A stretch of 64,000 bases of DNA, taken from positions 29,543,598 through 29,607,597 of the forward strand of contig OY741264.1 of assembly GCA_963514095.1 (NCBI GenBank), given 5' to 3'. The notes beneath the pieces were generated by a model. It ran no database searches, was not told the origin of the DNA, and worked only from the letters and a program-made list of their open reading frames with translations. The translations under genes and the position numbers were made by a program. The DNA comes from Eutrigla gurnardus. Its lineage: Eukaryota > Chordata > Actinopteri > Perciformes > Triglidae. Of the stretch, positions 11,888-64,000 are shown in pieces (position 1 is the first letter of the stretch; every line of letters starts with the position of its first letter).

Positions 11888-12948
11888 CTGCAAACCTGAT
11901 GTCACACGCACTCTTTTTTCTTTTTTCTTTTTTTGTTTGTTGTGACGGACACGGCGTCCAGCAGGAAAGCACGTGACTCCTTTCTGCCCTCCTGCTCACG
12001 GATTGTAGCGGCGGGACTGTTTCTGTCCAGAGGGAGGAGAGAACGCTCTCCCTTCACTCTCAAACAGATGGTTTGGTGTTCACGAGGAGAAATGAGAACG
12101 CCCGGTTGTTCTCGACCCCTTTTTTGTTGTTCTTAACTTTTTGCGTAGATGCTGACATAATTACGGCGATATTACATACCAGCAAAAAGGCTCTTTAGCC
12201 GGTTTTTCTTTGATTTTTAATGTGTTGAAAGTCGATTTTTCTAGTGCAGTTCCATTACGCACCCTCTTAACGATTATAATCTGAGCAGGTCTTGGCTGTT
12301 GCTGCCTCAAACATCAGGATTAAAGCTGCACGGTTGAAATGGTGGTTTATTTGTTTGTGTTTTTACTTGCAGTCGTGCAATAGGTGGAAATGGATACAGA
12401 GTTGAGAGAGTTGACGTTGGGTTGAAACGGTGATCCATCCGGTTGGTGTTGTGCATCGTGAAACGGCAACAAATAGTTTGTGTTCCTTTTTTTTTTTTTT
12501 TTTTTTGAGTAAGCGCAGAAATCAAAAGGTCGGCGGTAGTCGCTCAGGTATAGCAATGTGAAGTAGACCTCTGGGATTCGGGGGGCTTCTTTGATTTCCA
12601 TTAGAATATGTTTTTTAGTTTTCTTCCAAGTGCATAAGGGACCCTTTTGGTCATTTCTAGATGCCCATTAACTTTCATGTAAATTGTATATTTATTTTCA
12701 CGAGACAATTGTATAGAGTGCGCACACAGATTGTACAATCACATACTAACGCACAAGAGAGAGGTCAAACTCTGCACACTGTGCCCTCATTAACAGGAAG
12801 CTGATCCTTCTTACACGGAGCGCTGGTACCTTGAAGGAGGTGTTACTCATGTGTCTTCAAATTCCATGTAAAGATGAAACGTTGGTTTTGTTTTTTTGTT
12901 TTTAAAAAGGAAGTCAAGCTACCATCTCTGTGACCCTCTTTCCAAATC

Positions 12949-12954
12949 AATAAA
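12949..12954 (+). terminator. nr1h3: Candidate proximal poly(A) signal of nr1h3
   Basis: AATAAA, about 1.06 kb after the stop codon, followed by AT-rich sequence without a strong GT-rich element. Confidence 0.35.
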
Positions 12955-15185
12955 AAATCCATCCTGACAAAGTTGTATTTATAAATCAAAATAGAAAAAT
13001 TGCCTCTATTATATATATTTTTTGTCATGTGTACATTCGATGTACTTTAAACAATTTCAGATTTTGATTTGTTGTTCTGTCACTAGCATTTAAAGGTGTG
13101 AGAAATGTATAAGCCAGTTGTATATAGTTTGAGTAGGATGTAGAGAATTTGACAGCCTTTTATTTTTGATAATATACTGTATGATTGACGGGGGTAGAGG
13201 TCTTGATCTAAAGGTCTACCATAGTCTGGGTGTCTTCATTGAACTGGTGCTCGACAGCTTTAACCGGTAGAATTTTTGGACAATCCACCAAAATGTTGAG
13301 AACAACGGGGGACGAGTAGAAACATGCAGATGTGAGTTTCTGATCAACTCTATGGCCACAGAGAGTTAGATGTTACTTCTCGCGCTGCGTTCTCCTGTTC
13401 CACCGTGTAAACTTGAACATGCATGACGGATGATAAAGAAAATGTCGATGCAAATTCAGAATTGTGCAGTTTGCTTTCTCTTGATGATCTGAATTACAAT
13501 AACGGCCTCGTTTTAATGAGATAAACTTGCTGATAATTTGATTTTAAACGTTTCTTTTTCTCTTTCTGGTTTTGAGTAAATTAACAGCCTGTTGTGGAAC
13601 TTTTTGTTTTTTGTTTTAATTTAACTATTTACAGCAGACATTTTTGACTTGCGTGTTTGTCTTAACAGATCATGGGAATAACAACATTAATTAACATGAA
13701 ATTATTTTTAATGGCATCATTTGATGGCTATTTGGGGCAGTTGCCCTGGTGTATCAGCCAGCTGACTGATAAGTAAAAATGCAGTTGGCGCCACCTTTTG
13801 GCTGGTTGGTTAAATGAATGAAAACAAGTGGAGCTTTTCCTTCCACATGCTTGAGTGTCTTATGTTCATGTTCTTAAGCCTGCAGGATCCTCACAGAAAC
13901 AATACCAGGATGTTTCCCTTCCTCTCCATCAGCACCTGACGAAAGCCTCCTGTTGAGGGTTTTTTTCTTTTTTTTTTCTCCTACTGACCTGGAAGCATCT
14001 GCAGCCCAGTCACACAAAACAACATGAAGTCTCATTCCCGTCTTTAGCTGCGTTGTGTTACGTTGCTAATTTGAATGTTTGCCCAACTTAAATGTCAAAA
14101 TTGATGTCGAGAAACATAATTATGCAGAAGAATTTCCAGAGGTGTGCTTTTTCACTCGGCTGGAGTCTCATAAAGACATTTTCTGACCACGTATTGTATC
14201 AAGCCGCTTGCCTTCCCTTCTCAAAATATGATTTACCTTTTCTTGATGCTTCATAAATGCTTTTTTTTCTTCTCCCATTCGTCTAACCTTTTCAGTAATG
14301 TATTCAAGTTTTTTTTTTTTTTTTGCACCATATTGAAAGAAGCAGTGAAAGTGTGCAGCATTTTTGAAAACAAACCACTGCTTTTTTTTCTTTCTTGGGG
14401 TTCCTTTTGCAATGAAATGTGAGGTTTGCTTTAGTGTTTTTGGTTTTGGTTTGCTGCTTGCAGGGCTGTCTTTTGCCCGGGTGTTCCCAAAGACCAGGTG
14501 GGTCACGAGATTCTATCTGGGTCGCCAAATTTGTCTTTTAACATTTATATCGAATGTTGGTTTTGTTCTGATAATTGTAGCCTACTTTGAATCGAATACT
14601 AGAAATAGTAGCGTACATTCTGTTTGTTTTAACTGATGAATAGAAAAACAAGATCCTGCTAAGGAGGATCCTGCTAATTTATTTGGTCTCGTTTATAAAG
14701 CGCTTGACGTGTACATTTAAAAAAAAAACTAAAACAAATGTGTCTTTTCAAAATGGCTGGTTTCAACTATTCAAAATAATTTAACGGGATGTGGAAAATG
14801 CCAGTAAAAGTTTTGGAAATGCTGATCCAGCCTAACTTATCCATTAAGTTTTAAAGTAGCTTGAATTACCCATCATGCCCCAGTTAATTCCCAGGTCGAC
14901 TGAAACTGAGATGTCATGCATTCTGATCAAATTATGGAAAACAAAAACCAGACAACCACCATCTGTTGTTGACTTAAATCTGTTTCTTAGTGCACATGTT
15001 ATGTTAATGCTGTACGTATCGAGGTTTAATTGTACTGTAAATACTGTGATTGTCATCTCTTGATTTCTCATTTACTTCCCGTCTTCAAAGGGTGACACTG
15101 TAAACATTGTCGATGTATAGAAATGCAAAACCTATTTTAATACTTGTAACTCCTGAAGAGCTTCTGTTTTGTATGTACAGTGTAA

Positions 15186-15191
15186 ATTAAA
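15186..15191 (+). terminator. nr1h3: Candidate distal poly(A) signal of nr1h3
   Basis: ATTAAA preceded by TGTACAGTGTAA and followed within 15-35 bp by GT-rich sequence, the usual layout of a vertebrate cleavage site. Confidence 0.45.
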
Positions 15192-15205
15192 GCTATGCTG
15201 TTAGT

Positions 15206-16084
15206 GCTGATTGTTTGCTTAAATTCTCTCTCTCGGATACATTTGGTCTTTAAATGGGACGTCGTTTCTGTTGTCCCTTCAAGATACAGTCTGATCTACT
15301 CTACTATATGTCTATACTGAATGTATGAAAATGGTGATAAAGATGATGAACTACATTACGATCGGAGATGAAGCTACAGGGAAATCACTCGAGCAGCAAT
15401 TCATTTAAGAGTTAATTTATGCTTCTCACAGCAACACATTCTTAAATTTAATTGAATATTACCTTTTGTCATGTAAATGCCTTGAAATGTGAATTTTTAA
15501 CCACTCGCCGTCTCTCAAACTGCATCAGCGAGTCTCAACAGATGCTGTTTGCAGGTAATTCTGCGTGCAATGACGACGTTACAGCAATGTCATTTAATAA
15601 AGGGTCAATAACATTAGCATTTATCACATCAATTTAACACTTTGGAATTTTAGCAGCCGCTGAAATCGTGTCTGTAGGGATCACCATTGGGCTCGTAGTC
15701 GTGGTGATGCCATCTTATGATTTGGACTTGAGACCATAAACTCATGTTTTACGATGTTCACTGATGTAATAAATCAAGTGAGAAGTAGGGTCATTTTCTC
15801 ATCTACTTCTATACTAGGCCTGCCCCCTGCTGGTCATTAGAAAGAATGAAGGTTTAAGGCACTTGAGGTTTGGCTTCACTTCAACATTACTTTTCTCCTT
15901 TCCTACGGGCGAAACAATGCATTAGTCTAAGTTAATAGTGTTAATAGGCTAGTTGGAGATTAACCTGGAAAGTGGTGGCTTATCATACCACACTAGGGGG
16001 CCACCAAAAACTAATTGGCTGGCCCTGTCAACCTGTAAAACACCATAAAATACTACAAACTGTACAGAATAGCCATAAAGTACT
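15206..16084. other. Intergenic region between nr1h3 and madd
   Basis: About 0.9 kb of AT-rich sequence containing another AATAAA (near 15597). No gene is seen. A short ACT/TACT repeat borders the madd 5' region at about 16080-16102. Confidence 0.5.
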
Positions 16085-16484
16085 ACTACTATTACTACTA
16101 CCAGGCTCGCTGGTCGCTTCCGTTAGGTCTCAGTATGCGGAACTCCCCGCAGACCGACGCCGCCGCCGCTGATGATGATGACGATGAAGAAGAGGAGGAG
16201 GAGGAGGATGTTGTGAAGGCAGGTTGTAACTGACTGAGCCACCCGTGCATCGGAGCCGAGAGGCGGACAAACAACCTCGCATTATATTATATTCACAATC
16301 GGTCAGACTGAGCAGCCCCTTTATGCAGCGTTACACTGCCGGTCTCGAAGAAAGGGCTGGATCCGGACAGACGCCTCCGCCTCCGGGACGTTAACCGCGG
16401 AGGGCACCCTTCTCCACCCAGGGCCGTCATCAGCTGCTAGCCTCGGTTAGCGGCTAACCGGCTAACTGACGTAAAGCAACCGAG
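16085..16484 (+). promoter_or_regulatory. madd: Promoter and candidate non-coding exon 1 of madd
   Basis: A sharp rise in GC and CpG content (GCCGCCGCCGC near 16157, a GAGGAG run near 16190-16208, CGCCTCCGCCTCCGGGACG near 16372) ends in a consensus donor ACCGAG/GTAAGC at 16484/16485. GCTAGC/GGCTAAC words cluster at 16433-16470. The next in-phase gene is madd, so this is its likely leader exon. The transcription start is unknown. Confidence 0.5.
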
Positions 16485-17285
16485 GTAAGCAACGTCTCTT
16501 TTACTATTAAAAAATAAACGCACACACAACCGGTGTCAACCTGGTGGTTTAGCCGCCGTTGTTTGACACTACAGTTTTTTTAAATTATTATTTACAAGAC
16601 ATATCGCTCAAGCTACCGCTAGCAGCTAACGCTAGCTTAGTTAGCTAATCGTTCCGTGACGTAGAACCCCACTGACTGAAGCTAGCCTGCTAGCTAGTTA
16701 GCTTGCTAGCGGAGGTGAGAGGAGGAGGAGGATGCTTGTTTTAGGGGTGAACGTGTAGGACGAGCCCCCGGTGGAGGGTGATAGCTCGTCGGAAACAAGG
16801 TGAAATGATGAGCAATGAGGGGGCGTTGCCCTCACCTTTTTTTTTATTTATTGCCCCCTTTTCCTCACCGTGTCGCGTCTAACCGTTAACTCCTAATCTC
16901 CACGGGGCTAGCTTATCGGGTAGTAAAACGCATACCTCGCCACTAACGGTAGCTGTAACTGACACAGCTGTGTAGTGTTATCTATTTATTATTTTATTTT
17001 TTTATATGAATTCCAGTCTGCGACACACGGAGCACGACTCTGGGTGTTAAAAAGGCAGCTGGTTTAACCTCAAATATAAGGTTTAAATGGCCGCGAAGGC
17101 GGAGTAAATAGACACAGATAATATACAGACGTGCATTAGACGTTTACATACCGAAGAAACGCTCACATACGTCAAGTACAACCTATTTAATGTGTGTATG
17201 CATATATATTTGGAGCTGTTGCATTTGTATGCAGTGAATGAGAGGCACAGCTAATGTTGAAATGCCCTGTGACCTATGATTGAAA

Positions 17286-17328
<43 letters not shown>
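17286..17328. repeat. (TA)n microsatellite
   Basis: About 21 TA dinucleotides in madd intron 1. Confidence 0.9.
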
Positions 17329-17330
<2 letters not shown>

Positions 17331-18887
17331 CACTACAATGCTGCTCCCTTGCTAAGGAGAACCACCCCAAGCCCCTTTTCTTTCCACATAAGATGCAATG
17401 ATATCACCAGTAGTGGAAATCTAGTCTATTTCAACACCAGAAACTCATAGATGTTACATTCTAGCTTCATATTTATGACTTAAGACAATATCAGCCACAG
17501 TGATCCGGAGGGGAAATTTGACAGTACTTTCAACAATCTATGATAAATGTTTGCAGAAAACATATGCCAGACAGATAAACAGGTTAACAGTAAGCGTCAT
17601 TTATATTGCAGGTTCAAGCTAAGGTACAAATATAAATACAGACAAGGTTAACGATAAACGCTCACACAGGAGAAACGCATCGTCGACTGTGAACTGGAGG
17701 CTCTTAGCTGAAGTTTAGAATTCCCATGTGATTTTTTTTTTTAAATGCTGCTGTCGTGTTGTTGAGTGTGTGTGATTACACTCACAAATGTATACATGTT
17801 ATGTTATGAATATTATTCAAATGAAAACGAGGAGTTTTATTTTAATATTCACTAAGGCCACATGACCCACCTTCCACTATTATAGCACAAGGGACAAATG
17901 AACGCAAATTATTATTTTTCCCCCCAAATTGTAATTGACAACAGAATGCCAGAAGTGCTTTTGTTTTGTGAAGTTTAGGACTAAAAATAGGGTTCAAAAA
18001 CCTTGACGAGGTCTAGAAACGTGCCTCTTTCAGGCACTTTTTAAAAATGAACATCTAAAGTCGGCCCGGAGAGGTCCGGGCTCATTCAGTGCTCTGCAGT
18101 TTTATTGACAGGTGACCAAATAGTCCTCCTCTTCAATCAGCTGCGGGACATCGTCGCTGTAACTGGCGAGAGATGCTGTCCGTGTTTGAGGCCTGTGAAT
18201 CACATCCATGTGCTTACATAAGCAGCCACGCTGCCTGCGGACGACTCCGAGCAGACTCATCTACTTGTGTTAACCTACATCGTTATCTTGCCGTTGGACT
18301 ATTGTTTAGAGAGAGATATAGAAAGAAACATATGCTCAGTAAGCTTGTTCATTTAACTACAATCAGCAAAGTGGCGTAGTCCTTCCAGCCTCATCTAAAA
18401 ATAATGCCGTGGTCCTGTATCGTCTGCCACCCTGCTCTGCTTCCAGCTCCGCTGCCTCATAAAATAGCCATTTTGGCCGCGTACCAGGAAGCATTCATGT
18501 TGCCCAGACCTGCATGTTGATTCATTGTCCTGATCGCTTCGCCAGATAAAGAGATCTGTATTCTGCATCGGCCTATCCCTCGCAGTGGGAACATGATATT
18601 ATTTGCTCTCTTTATTTAGCTTTCGCTGTGAGGAAGCTTCGAGTTCTTCCCTGCTCTCCAATAGGGATGCGCAGACATCAGATATCGGGTCAATGACGAC
18701 TCAAATAGTTGGATCGATTGTCACGCCGTGTCCCCTTATTGTGGGGAAAAAACATATAAATATGGTAGTCAACGGCGAGGGACAATCACTTGAATCACAT
18801 GTGATGTTTTTCAATTTAAAAGCAAATTTTGCAAGTCAAGAAAGTCACAGTTTCCAGTAGGCAAGCAGTGGATAAAAACACAATAAT

Positions 18888-19030
18888 CGATCGTGGTGAA
18901 TTTCCATCATCGGGATAATCGTAATTATCTTCACAAGTGACTTGAAAAAGATGTTTAGCTCTCTGTCATGGTAGCGAAGTGAAAAATAGGATACAAAAAT
19001 AATCCTTTATTTATGCAAGTATAGGATATG
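18888..19030 (+). repeat. Dispersed repeat family R1, partial copy 1
   Basis: It shares an ordered series of blocks with the copies at 30130 and 33976: GTGGTGAATTTCCAT, TCGGGATAATC, TTTAGCTC, CTGTCATGGT and GGATACAAAAATAA. It lacks recognisable ends. The family is probably a non-autonomous DNA transposon. Confidence 0.6.
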
Positions 19031-22000
19031 ACAGCATATGATTCAAGATTGGCTTATATAAGATTATTTGAATGTTTTTTCCCTCAAAAAGGATGTTCAT
19101 AATGTGTCCCTGACCTCTTCTTTAATTAAGTAAAATTTTGATCATTTTCCCAGCATGCTCCATTAAGCGCCGAGTTCAGGTTAGTATCATGGCCCTCCGT
19201 GAATGGCTCCTCTGCTCACAAGTGGAGCTGTTAAGACATAATTGGACCCACAATGCATCTGAAGCCCTCTGTGATAGAGTCTCCCCTAATGGACACAGCT
19301 GGCGGCGAGCTGACTGCTGGCGCTAACGACGCCCTGTGACGTGATGTGTGACTCGCATGCCACGCACAATATGTCAAGGGTTACTTACAGCTAACATAAA
19401 CTCATATTTAATGATGCATTTCACGTGTAAGTCGCATTAGAGGCTAATCGGGGTGGTAATGTTTTATAGCCAAACATTCCTTTGCAAGAATAAAGATTTG
19501 TTTGTTTGTTTTGTTTTTTATGTTGTTTTCCGATTTAGAAGTAAAGGCAGTAAGAAATAAGGAAAGTCTGTATTCTTTCTGGAATTAGCTGGCATTATCT
19601 CATTGGAATTATAATAAATATTATATTATATTATATCATACAACTCACCCCGAATGTGACATTTATAGTTGCCAATGCAGACTCCATAAACCATGGCCAG
19701 GAAAGTGGCAGAAAGAACGTGCATGGAAAAATCAAAAACCTTGCAAAACAAAAACAAGAAAAAAAAACCCTGACGACAATCACAAGATACCAGATACTTG
19801 CACGGGACTAATATTATCACATGCCATCTGTGTTTCAGAAGAATATGGTAATTTGCTGCAGAATTTTTACTTGACGAATTAATTGTCGTGGCAGATTTGC
19901 AGGGGATGAAGATAACAGATAACCTCCGTAATTATTAACAATTAAAAGAGGTTCCCAGGTGACACTGGTCCCGTGGAAATAAGTTGCTCAAGTCTGTCAT
20001 CTGTGTGGTTTTAATGTACGTGTGACCAGGACCCCCTGTAATGCAGATGCAATATAGATAACGGTTAAATAAATACAATAAATGTACTCTCTGCATAACA
20101 CACAGCCAAACCAGCGGGTGTTTATGAGGGTTTTTTTTTTATGGAATGGATGGCATTATGTTGTTAGGGGTAAATTATCTCTGAAGTTATAGGAATAGGA
20201 ATATATTGGCAAGTGAGCAATGCACACGAGTCCATAAACCACAGGAAATTAACACAATAACACAATGCCTGTCGGGCTGCTTATCCTGCCTATGAAATGT
20301 ATCTGGCAGACAATGACACCGCTGTGGAAACGCAAAACATGTCTGATATGAATTGCTTCTGAAACGGGAGAATTTGCACAAAATATGCATAAATTCCGAT
20401 ATTAATAGTTAATCGTTTTGTGTCATAATCATGAACCTATAAGTAATTATTTTAATGGGCTTTTTAAATTGAATGAACTTACAAATAAGAATAGTAAAAT
20501 TAAGCTTGAAGTGCAGACATTAAACATTTATATTATTATAATTTTTTTTCTTTGCACTTTTCTAGTATAAAGCATGGTTACTCTTTCACCTGGACTGCAT
20601 ATACAGTACAGTAGATTATACATCCATTAGCTTATCAGTGCAGGGACAAGCACCTTTAAGAGACAGTGAAATACTGCTTTTTATACAGTGTTTGTGTTTC
20701 GAGGTGGAGTTTCTGAATGTGGAGTTAGATTAAAGGCGGTTCGCCGTGGCGTGACCCTCTGGTCGAAGTAGATCCTATCACTTTACCTTTTGTCTTTTTT
20801 CAACGCCGGCTTCTGTGTTTAAACACCTGTTTTCATTGTTCCCACTTCACTGTGACCGATGGTATAATATGATTATGTATTACTTTTTTTTTTTTTTTTA
20901 TGAGTGAAAGAGCAAGTGCTCCTTTTGTGGAGCCGCCATTTTATGACAGCGTTTAACAATCACGCTGGGGAGAAATCTGTTGTGGGAGATACCAAGTTCT
21001 CCCCCGACTGTCGTCTCAATAATCCAGATTTCCCTGCAGACACAAGTGGGCCTTTTGTATTGAAACGTGCTCATTGTCAATGGGAATGGCATTAACGGGT
21101 ACTTAACTACAAGTGAAGCTCGATCCTGACCTCTGACCTCCTTGTTTCTGCACGTTTTGCAAGCTCCTTATCTGTACAATATCGGTAACAAATCGCATTA
21201 TTGCAGGTGATAATCACATGAAATATCCGCGGGAATGTGAAAATAAACAGTGTTCCCGGTAAAGAGTTTTCAGTGTTGAGCCGAGCATAATCGCTTCCTT
21301 GTTTTCTTTGTGCACGTGAACAGTAAATTCAGAGCCCTGCTCCTTTTTTAGATGATTAACCACCAACAAAGTGTTGGACTTGAGCATTAAAGTAATCGTC
21401 TCCTGTCACCGAAGCAGCATAAATGTTGTATTGTTGTCAGGGAATAGAATTTAAATACTTCAAGTTGAGATTAAATGAGAAATTGCCCTTTTTAAAACTG
21501 TTTTGAGATCACAAAAATAGCTTTATTAATCATGAATTTAAAAGAAAAATCTTTAGAATAATTAATATTAAGTTATGAGGTTATTCCAACAAGACCCCTC
21601 AGCTGCATTATAATATCAGCAAGCAAACAACCAAAAACAAAAAAACACAGCTGACATTATGGTCATAAAAGAAGAAGTTCTATAGGAACGTACCATGCTT
21701 CCTCTTTAGAGGGATGCTTTAATTACGTTTTTTTATTTAGATGCACTAGAGATTCTGGTGTAAGAGATCGAGGCTTTTTGTTCATCTGCCGGCTTTGTCT
21801 CTTTGTCACATGATCACTCAGTAAATGAGGATTTTGAACATCCCCATGACATCGTTGTTTATGTCTTTCATTTCCTGTAAAGTAGAAAATGAGTTGAGAG
21901 TTATATAATGAGAGTTACATCACGGTGACATTTTTCGAGCTGAGGCACAATGTCGTTAGGTAGCAGGAAATGATCTCGCAATTAACTGTCTCATTCAACG

Positions 22001-22326
22001 TCTTTATGTTCCAGGGTCAGATTTCTCGCAAATCAACTGCCGAACCAAAAGGAAATATTTTTTCTTCACTGGCAGTAGCCTCAATGCAGTTGCATTTTAC
22101 ATCATTGCTGTTCTGTCATTGGTAGCTTGTGAAATAAAGCGCTTCCCCCGATGGCGACAGCACAAAACGACATTGCTCTTAAAAAATGAAACGCCTCAGA
22201 AATCTGCTTGTAAGATTTTATGCCCTTCGAAATGTACCTGCATGGGAACCACCGACTGTCATTCAGCAAAGAAAAATGGATATGAGTGAATTAATTCCCC
22301 CCCCCCATCTTTTTCTCGTTTTACAG

Positions 22327-22490
22327 GTTTTGGCTCTATAATTTTTTTTTTTAAACCATCATGATGATCGTTAAGGAGCTGCGTTTCAACCGTCCAGCTG
22401 AACTCTCCCGGTTGTGATGGAGATGCACCACTGACTCGAGGTGACATAAATCCTTGGATGCCGTGACAAACGGGACGTGGTTAATCCAAG
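22327..22490 (+). promoter_or_regulatory. madd: 5' leader portion of madd exon 2
   Basis: A polypyrimidine acceptor (CATCTTTTTCTCGTTTTACAG) ends at 22326. The leader contains upstream ATGs, including ATGATG near 22358 opening a roughly 19-codon ORF that stops before the main start at 22491. The acceptor is inferred from sequence alone. Confidence 0.5.
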
Positions 22491-62565
<40,075 letters not shown>

Positions 62566-63305
62566 TCCCCCCCCCCCCAGTCCTCCAAAAAACCCCACGC
62601 CTCCGTCCTCCTGCCTCTCTACTTGAAACCGCATCTCAGCTCTAAAACCACAGACTTCTGACAATCCCTAACTTTATTCTAAGCACACGATTCTCGCTCC
62701 GTCCTCCTGTACATACAAGCCTCAGACCCTTTTTAGACCCTGCTGTGTAGACGTGTTTGATGTTTGGTCTGTGATGTTGTGTAAATACCCCCCCAGCTAA
62801 GTGTTTGCCGGCTACTCCCCTCGAGCTCCTGTGTGAAACTCCTCCGTTGTTCCCGCTGCCAAGAAGACGCAACCGTTTTCACCAATGGGAGATGCCATCG
62901 AGGGATCGAACCCCCGAGGCGCAGAGTGCATGCAGGTCCCGTGCACAGCCTTTGACATTCACTACAGAGCAGCTCCCCCCCCTCCCCCGTCTCCATTTGA
63001 CTGTGTGAGTTATCCTGTGATCCGTGGTTACTGTAAAGTTCCAGTCTGTCCAAGTTTAAACCGTTACAAACATCCGGAGACGTCCCACAGTGAAAAACGC
63101 TACCGTACGCTGCACCGGAGCACCGCATGTGAAACGCTTCTCCAGAGTGTTCGAACCCCAAAATAATGTGAGTGTTCTCAGATGTGTTCTCTTGCCCTCG
63201 CTCGGACCCCCCTCCCCCCTCCGGGCTGAATTACTGTAGTTCTGCTGTAAAACCTTCTCGTCCGTGGTCTGCTGTTATCAATTGCATGTTACTATGAGGG
63301 TGAAA

Positions 63306-63311
63306 AATAAA
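63306..63311 (+). terminator. madd: Candidate poly(A) signal of madd
   Basis: AATAAA, about 740 bp after the stop codon, in AT-rich sequence. Confidence 0.5.
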
Positions 63312-63974
63312 TATTATATATATTTCTATATATAGTATTTATTTAATATATAAATATACTGACTGTAAATTTCTCTGGAAAAAAATGTTACAAAATTGTT
63401 TGATTTGCTAGATGTGCAATACTTAATAAGTAGTTAGCCATTGCCAGAGCCATGTTTTCTTGAGTTAACTGGCTTTCACAGGGTGAAGAATGTAAGAAGG
63501 ATTTTGTTTTTCAGTTGTTTTTTTTCTAAGGTACAAGTTGATTGAAGTGAATACGATGACTTCAGTTTGACTGTTTCAAGTTTGTCTTTTAAAAGGTGAA
63601 ATCAGCAAGTCACACGCAAAGAAAAACGGCTGCTGTGTTGCTCTCTGCGGTGCACACTTTGGAGGATTGGTTCTGCTCAGGCCACACCCCCAATCAGTGA
63701 TGTCACAAGGTGTTTCTTAAACAGCAGGTGGCGGCCACGCTGTAGTGAACATCGGAGACGGTATGCTAACTTTTTACATTACATACAAACTCACCCGACT
63801 CAAACTGGTGTTACTGCGCAGCGTGTCATGTGTGACCATAGGGGGGCGCTGTTGCACGCGTGTTCATATTTATCAATTTCCATGTAAAGGATGACATTTT
63901 GTGTGAAATGACCCGCCGTCAGCTGTACATTTATTGACCAATACTCAGATAATATATATATAAATATAAAATGC

Positions 63975-63980
63975 AATAAA
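63975..63980 (+). terminator. madd: Alternative distal poly(A) signal
   Basis: AATAAA about 1.4 kb after the madd stop. Its downstream element would lie at or beyond the window edge. Confidence 0.3.
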
Positions 63981-64000
63981 CAAACGATTGAATTGATTAA

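Larger units (their letters stand above)
11888..15205 (+). other. nr1h3: Probable 3' UTR of nr1h3
   Basis: AT- and T-rich sequence follows the stop codon with no further exon-like ORF. Possible poly(A) signals are AATAAA at 12949-12954 and ATTAAA at 15186-15191. The latter is followed by a GT-rich stretch (GTTAGTGCTGATTGTTTGC), which suits a distal cleavage site near 15205. A homopurine/T-run ORF shadow at 14168-14528 reflects poly-T tracts. Which signal is used cannot be decided here. Confidence 0.5.
16485..22326 (+). other. madd intron 1
   Basis: A 5.8-kb intron. Its first 250 bp remain CpG-rich with many GCTAGC words (16615-16710). A TA microsatellite lies at 17286-17328 and a copy of a dispersed repeat at about 18888-19030. 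It otherwise appears to be ordinary AT-rich sequence. I found no coding exon or structured RNA in it. Confidence 0.5.
62566..64000 (+). other. madd: madd 3' UTR and downstream sequence
   Basis: The TAG stop is followed by C-rich then AT-rich sequence. AATAAA at 63306-63311, at the end of a segment without further exons, is a likely cleavage signal. A second AATAAA lies at 63975-63980, close to the right edge. No other gene is visible to position 64000. Confidence 0.6.

Noticed and set aside
14168..14528. Lys-rich minus-strand ORFs
   Set aside because: Caused by poly-T tracts in the likely nr1h3 3' UTR.
62900..63160. GATCGAACCCCC and GTTCGAACCCC, like a tRNA B box
   Set aside because: No matching A box or cloverleaf can be folded around either. 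Both lie in the madd 3' UTR.

Overview
The window is nuclear DNA from a teleost fish. Genes are split into many exons with GT-AG introns, introns are AT-rich with long simple repeats, and typical fish transposon remnants are present. The fish gene pair nr1h3-madd lies on the + strand in the same order as in other vertebrates (human NR1H3-MADD). I recognised the genes by reading exon translations against remembered vertebrate proteins. No alignment was run, and the species cannot be named from this window.

Layout. (1) Positions 168-1514, minus strand: the 5' part of a THAP zinc-finger gene. Four coding exons lie here and the gene runs off the left edge. (2) About 1515-2400: the interval between this gene and the divergent nr1h3 promoter. 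(3) About 2400-15200, plus strand: nr1h3 (liver X receptor alpha). It has one or two candidate non-coding 5' exons, nine coding exons (8364-11887, 464 aa) and a probable long 3' UTR. Its first intron carries two unusual minisatellites: a 45-bp unit open on both strands, and a 33-bp unit built around a perfect 20-bp palindrome. (4) About 16085 to at least 63311, plus strand: madd (MAP kinase-activating death domain protein / Rab3 GEF). It has a candidate non-coding first exon and 35 coding exons (22491-62565) that join in frame to 5013 nt (1670 aa). The 3' UTR fills the right edge of the window.

Within madd, three exons (60, 51 and 63 nt) are symmetric phase 1-1 cassettes. They fall at positions 16, 21 and 26 when the non-coding exon is counted as exon 1, which matches the known alternative exons of human MADD. 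Two further in-frame microexon candidates (42 and 18 nt) and a 51-codon alternative 5' splice-site extension may be less well known. One intron uses a GC donor. One acceptor sits 6 bp beyond the end of a transposon-like repeat, so its branch point is probably transposon-derived.

Mobile and repetitive DNA in madd introns includes a truncated hAT/ZBED element whose reading frame is preceded by about 20 in-frame 54-bp tandem repeats, a hAT-type MITE, a PIF/Harbinger-type MITE with a TTA target duplication, a compound TTTC/TTTCC/TTTTC/TTGTC array, and a GT array of about 200 bp.

The genes do not form an operon. nr1h3 encodes an oxysterol-activated transcription factor and madd a Rab GEF and TNF-receptor adaptor. 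Their proximity is conserved synteny, and I see no direct evidence of co-regulation beyond shared GCTAGC/GCTAAC-rich promoter sequence.
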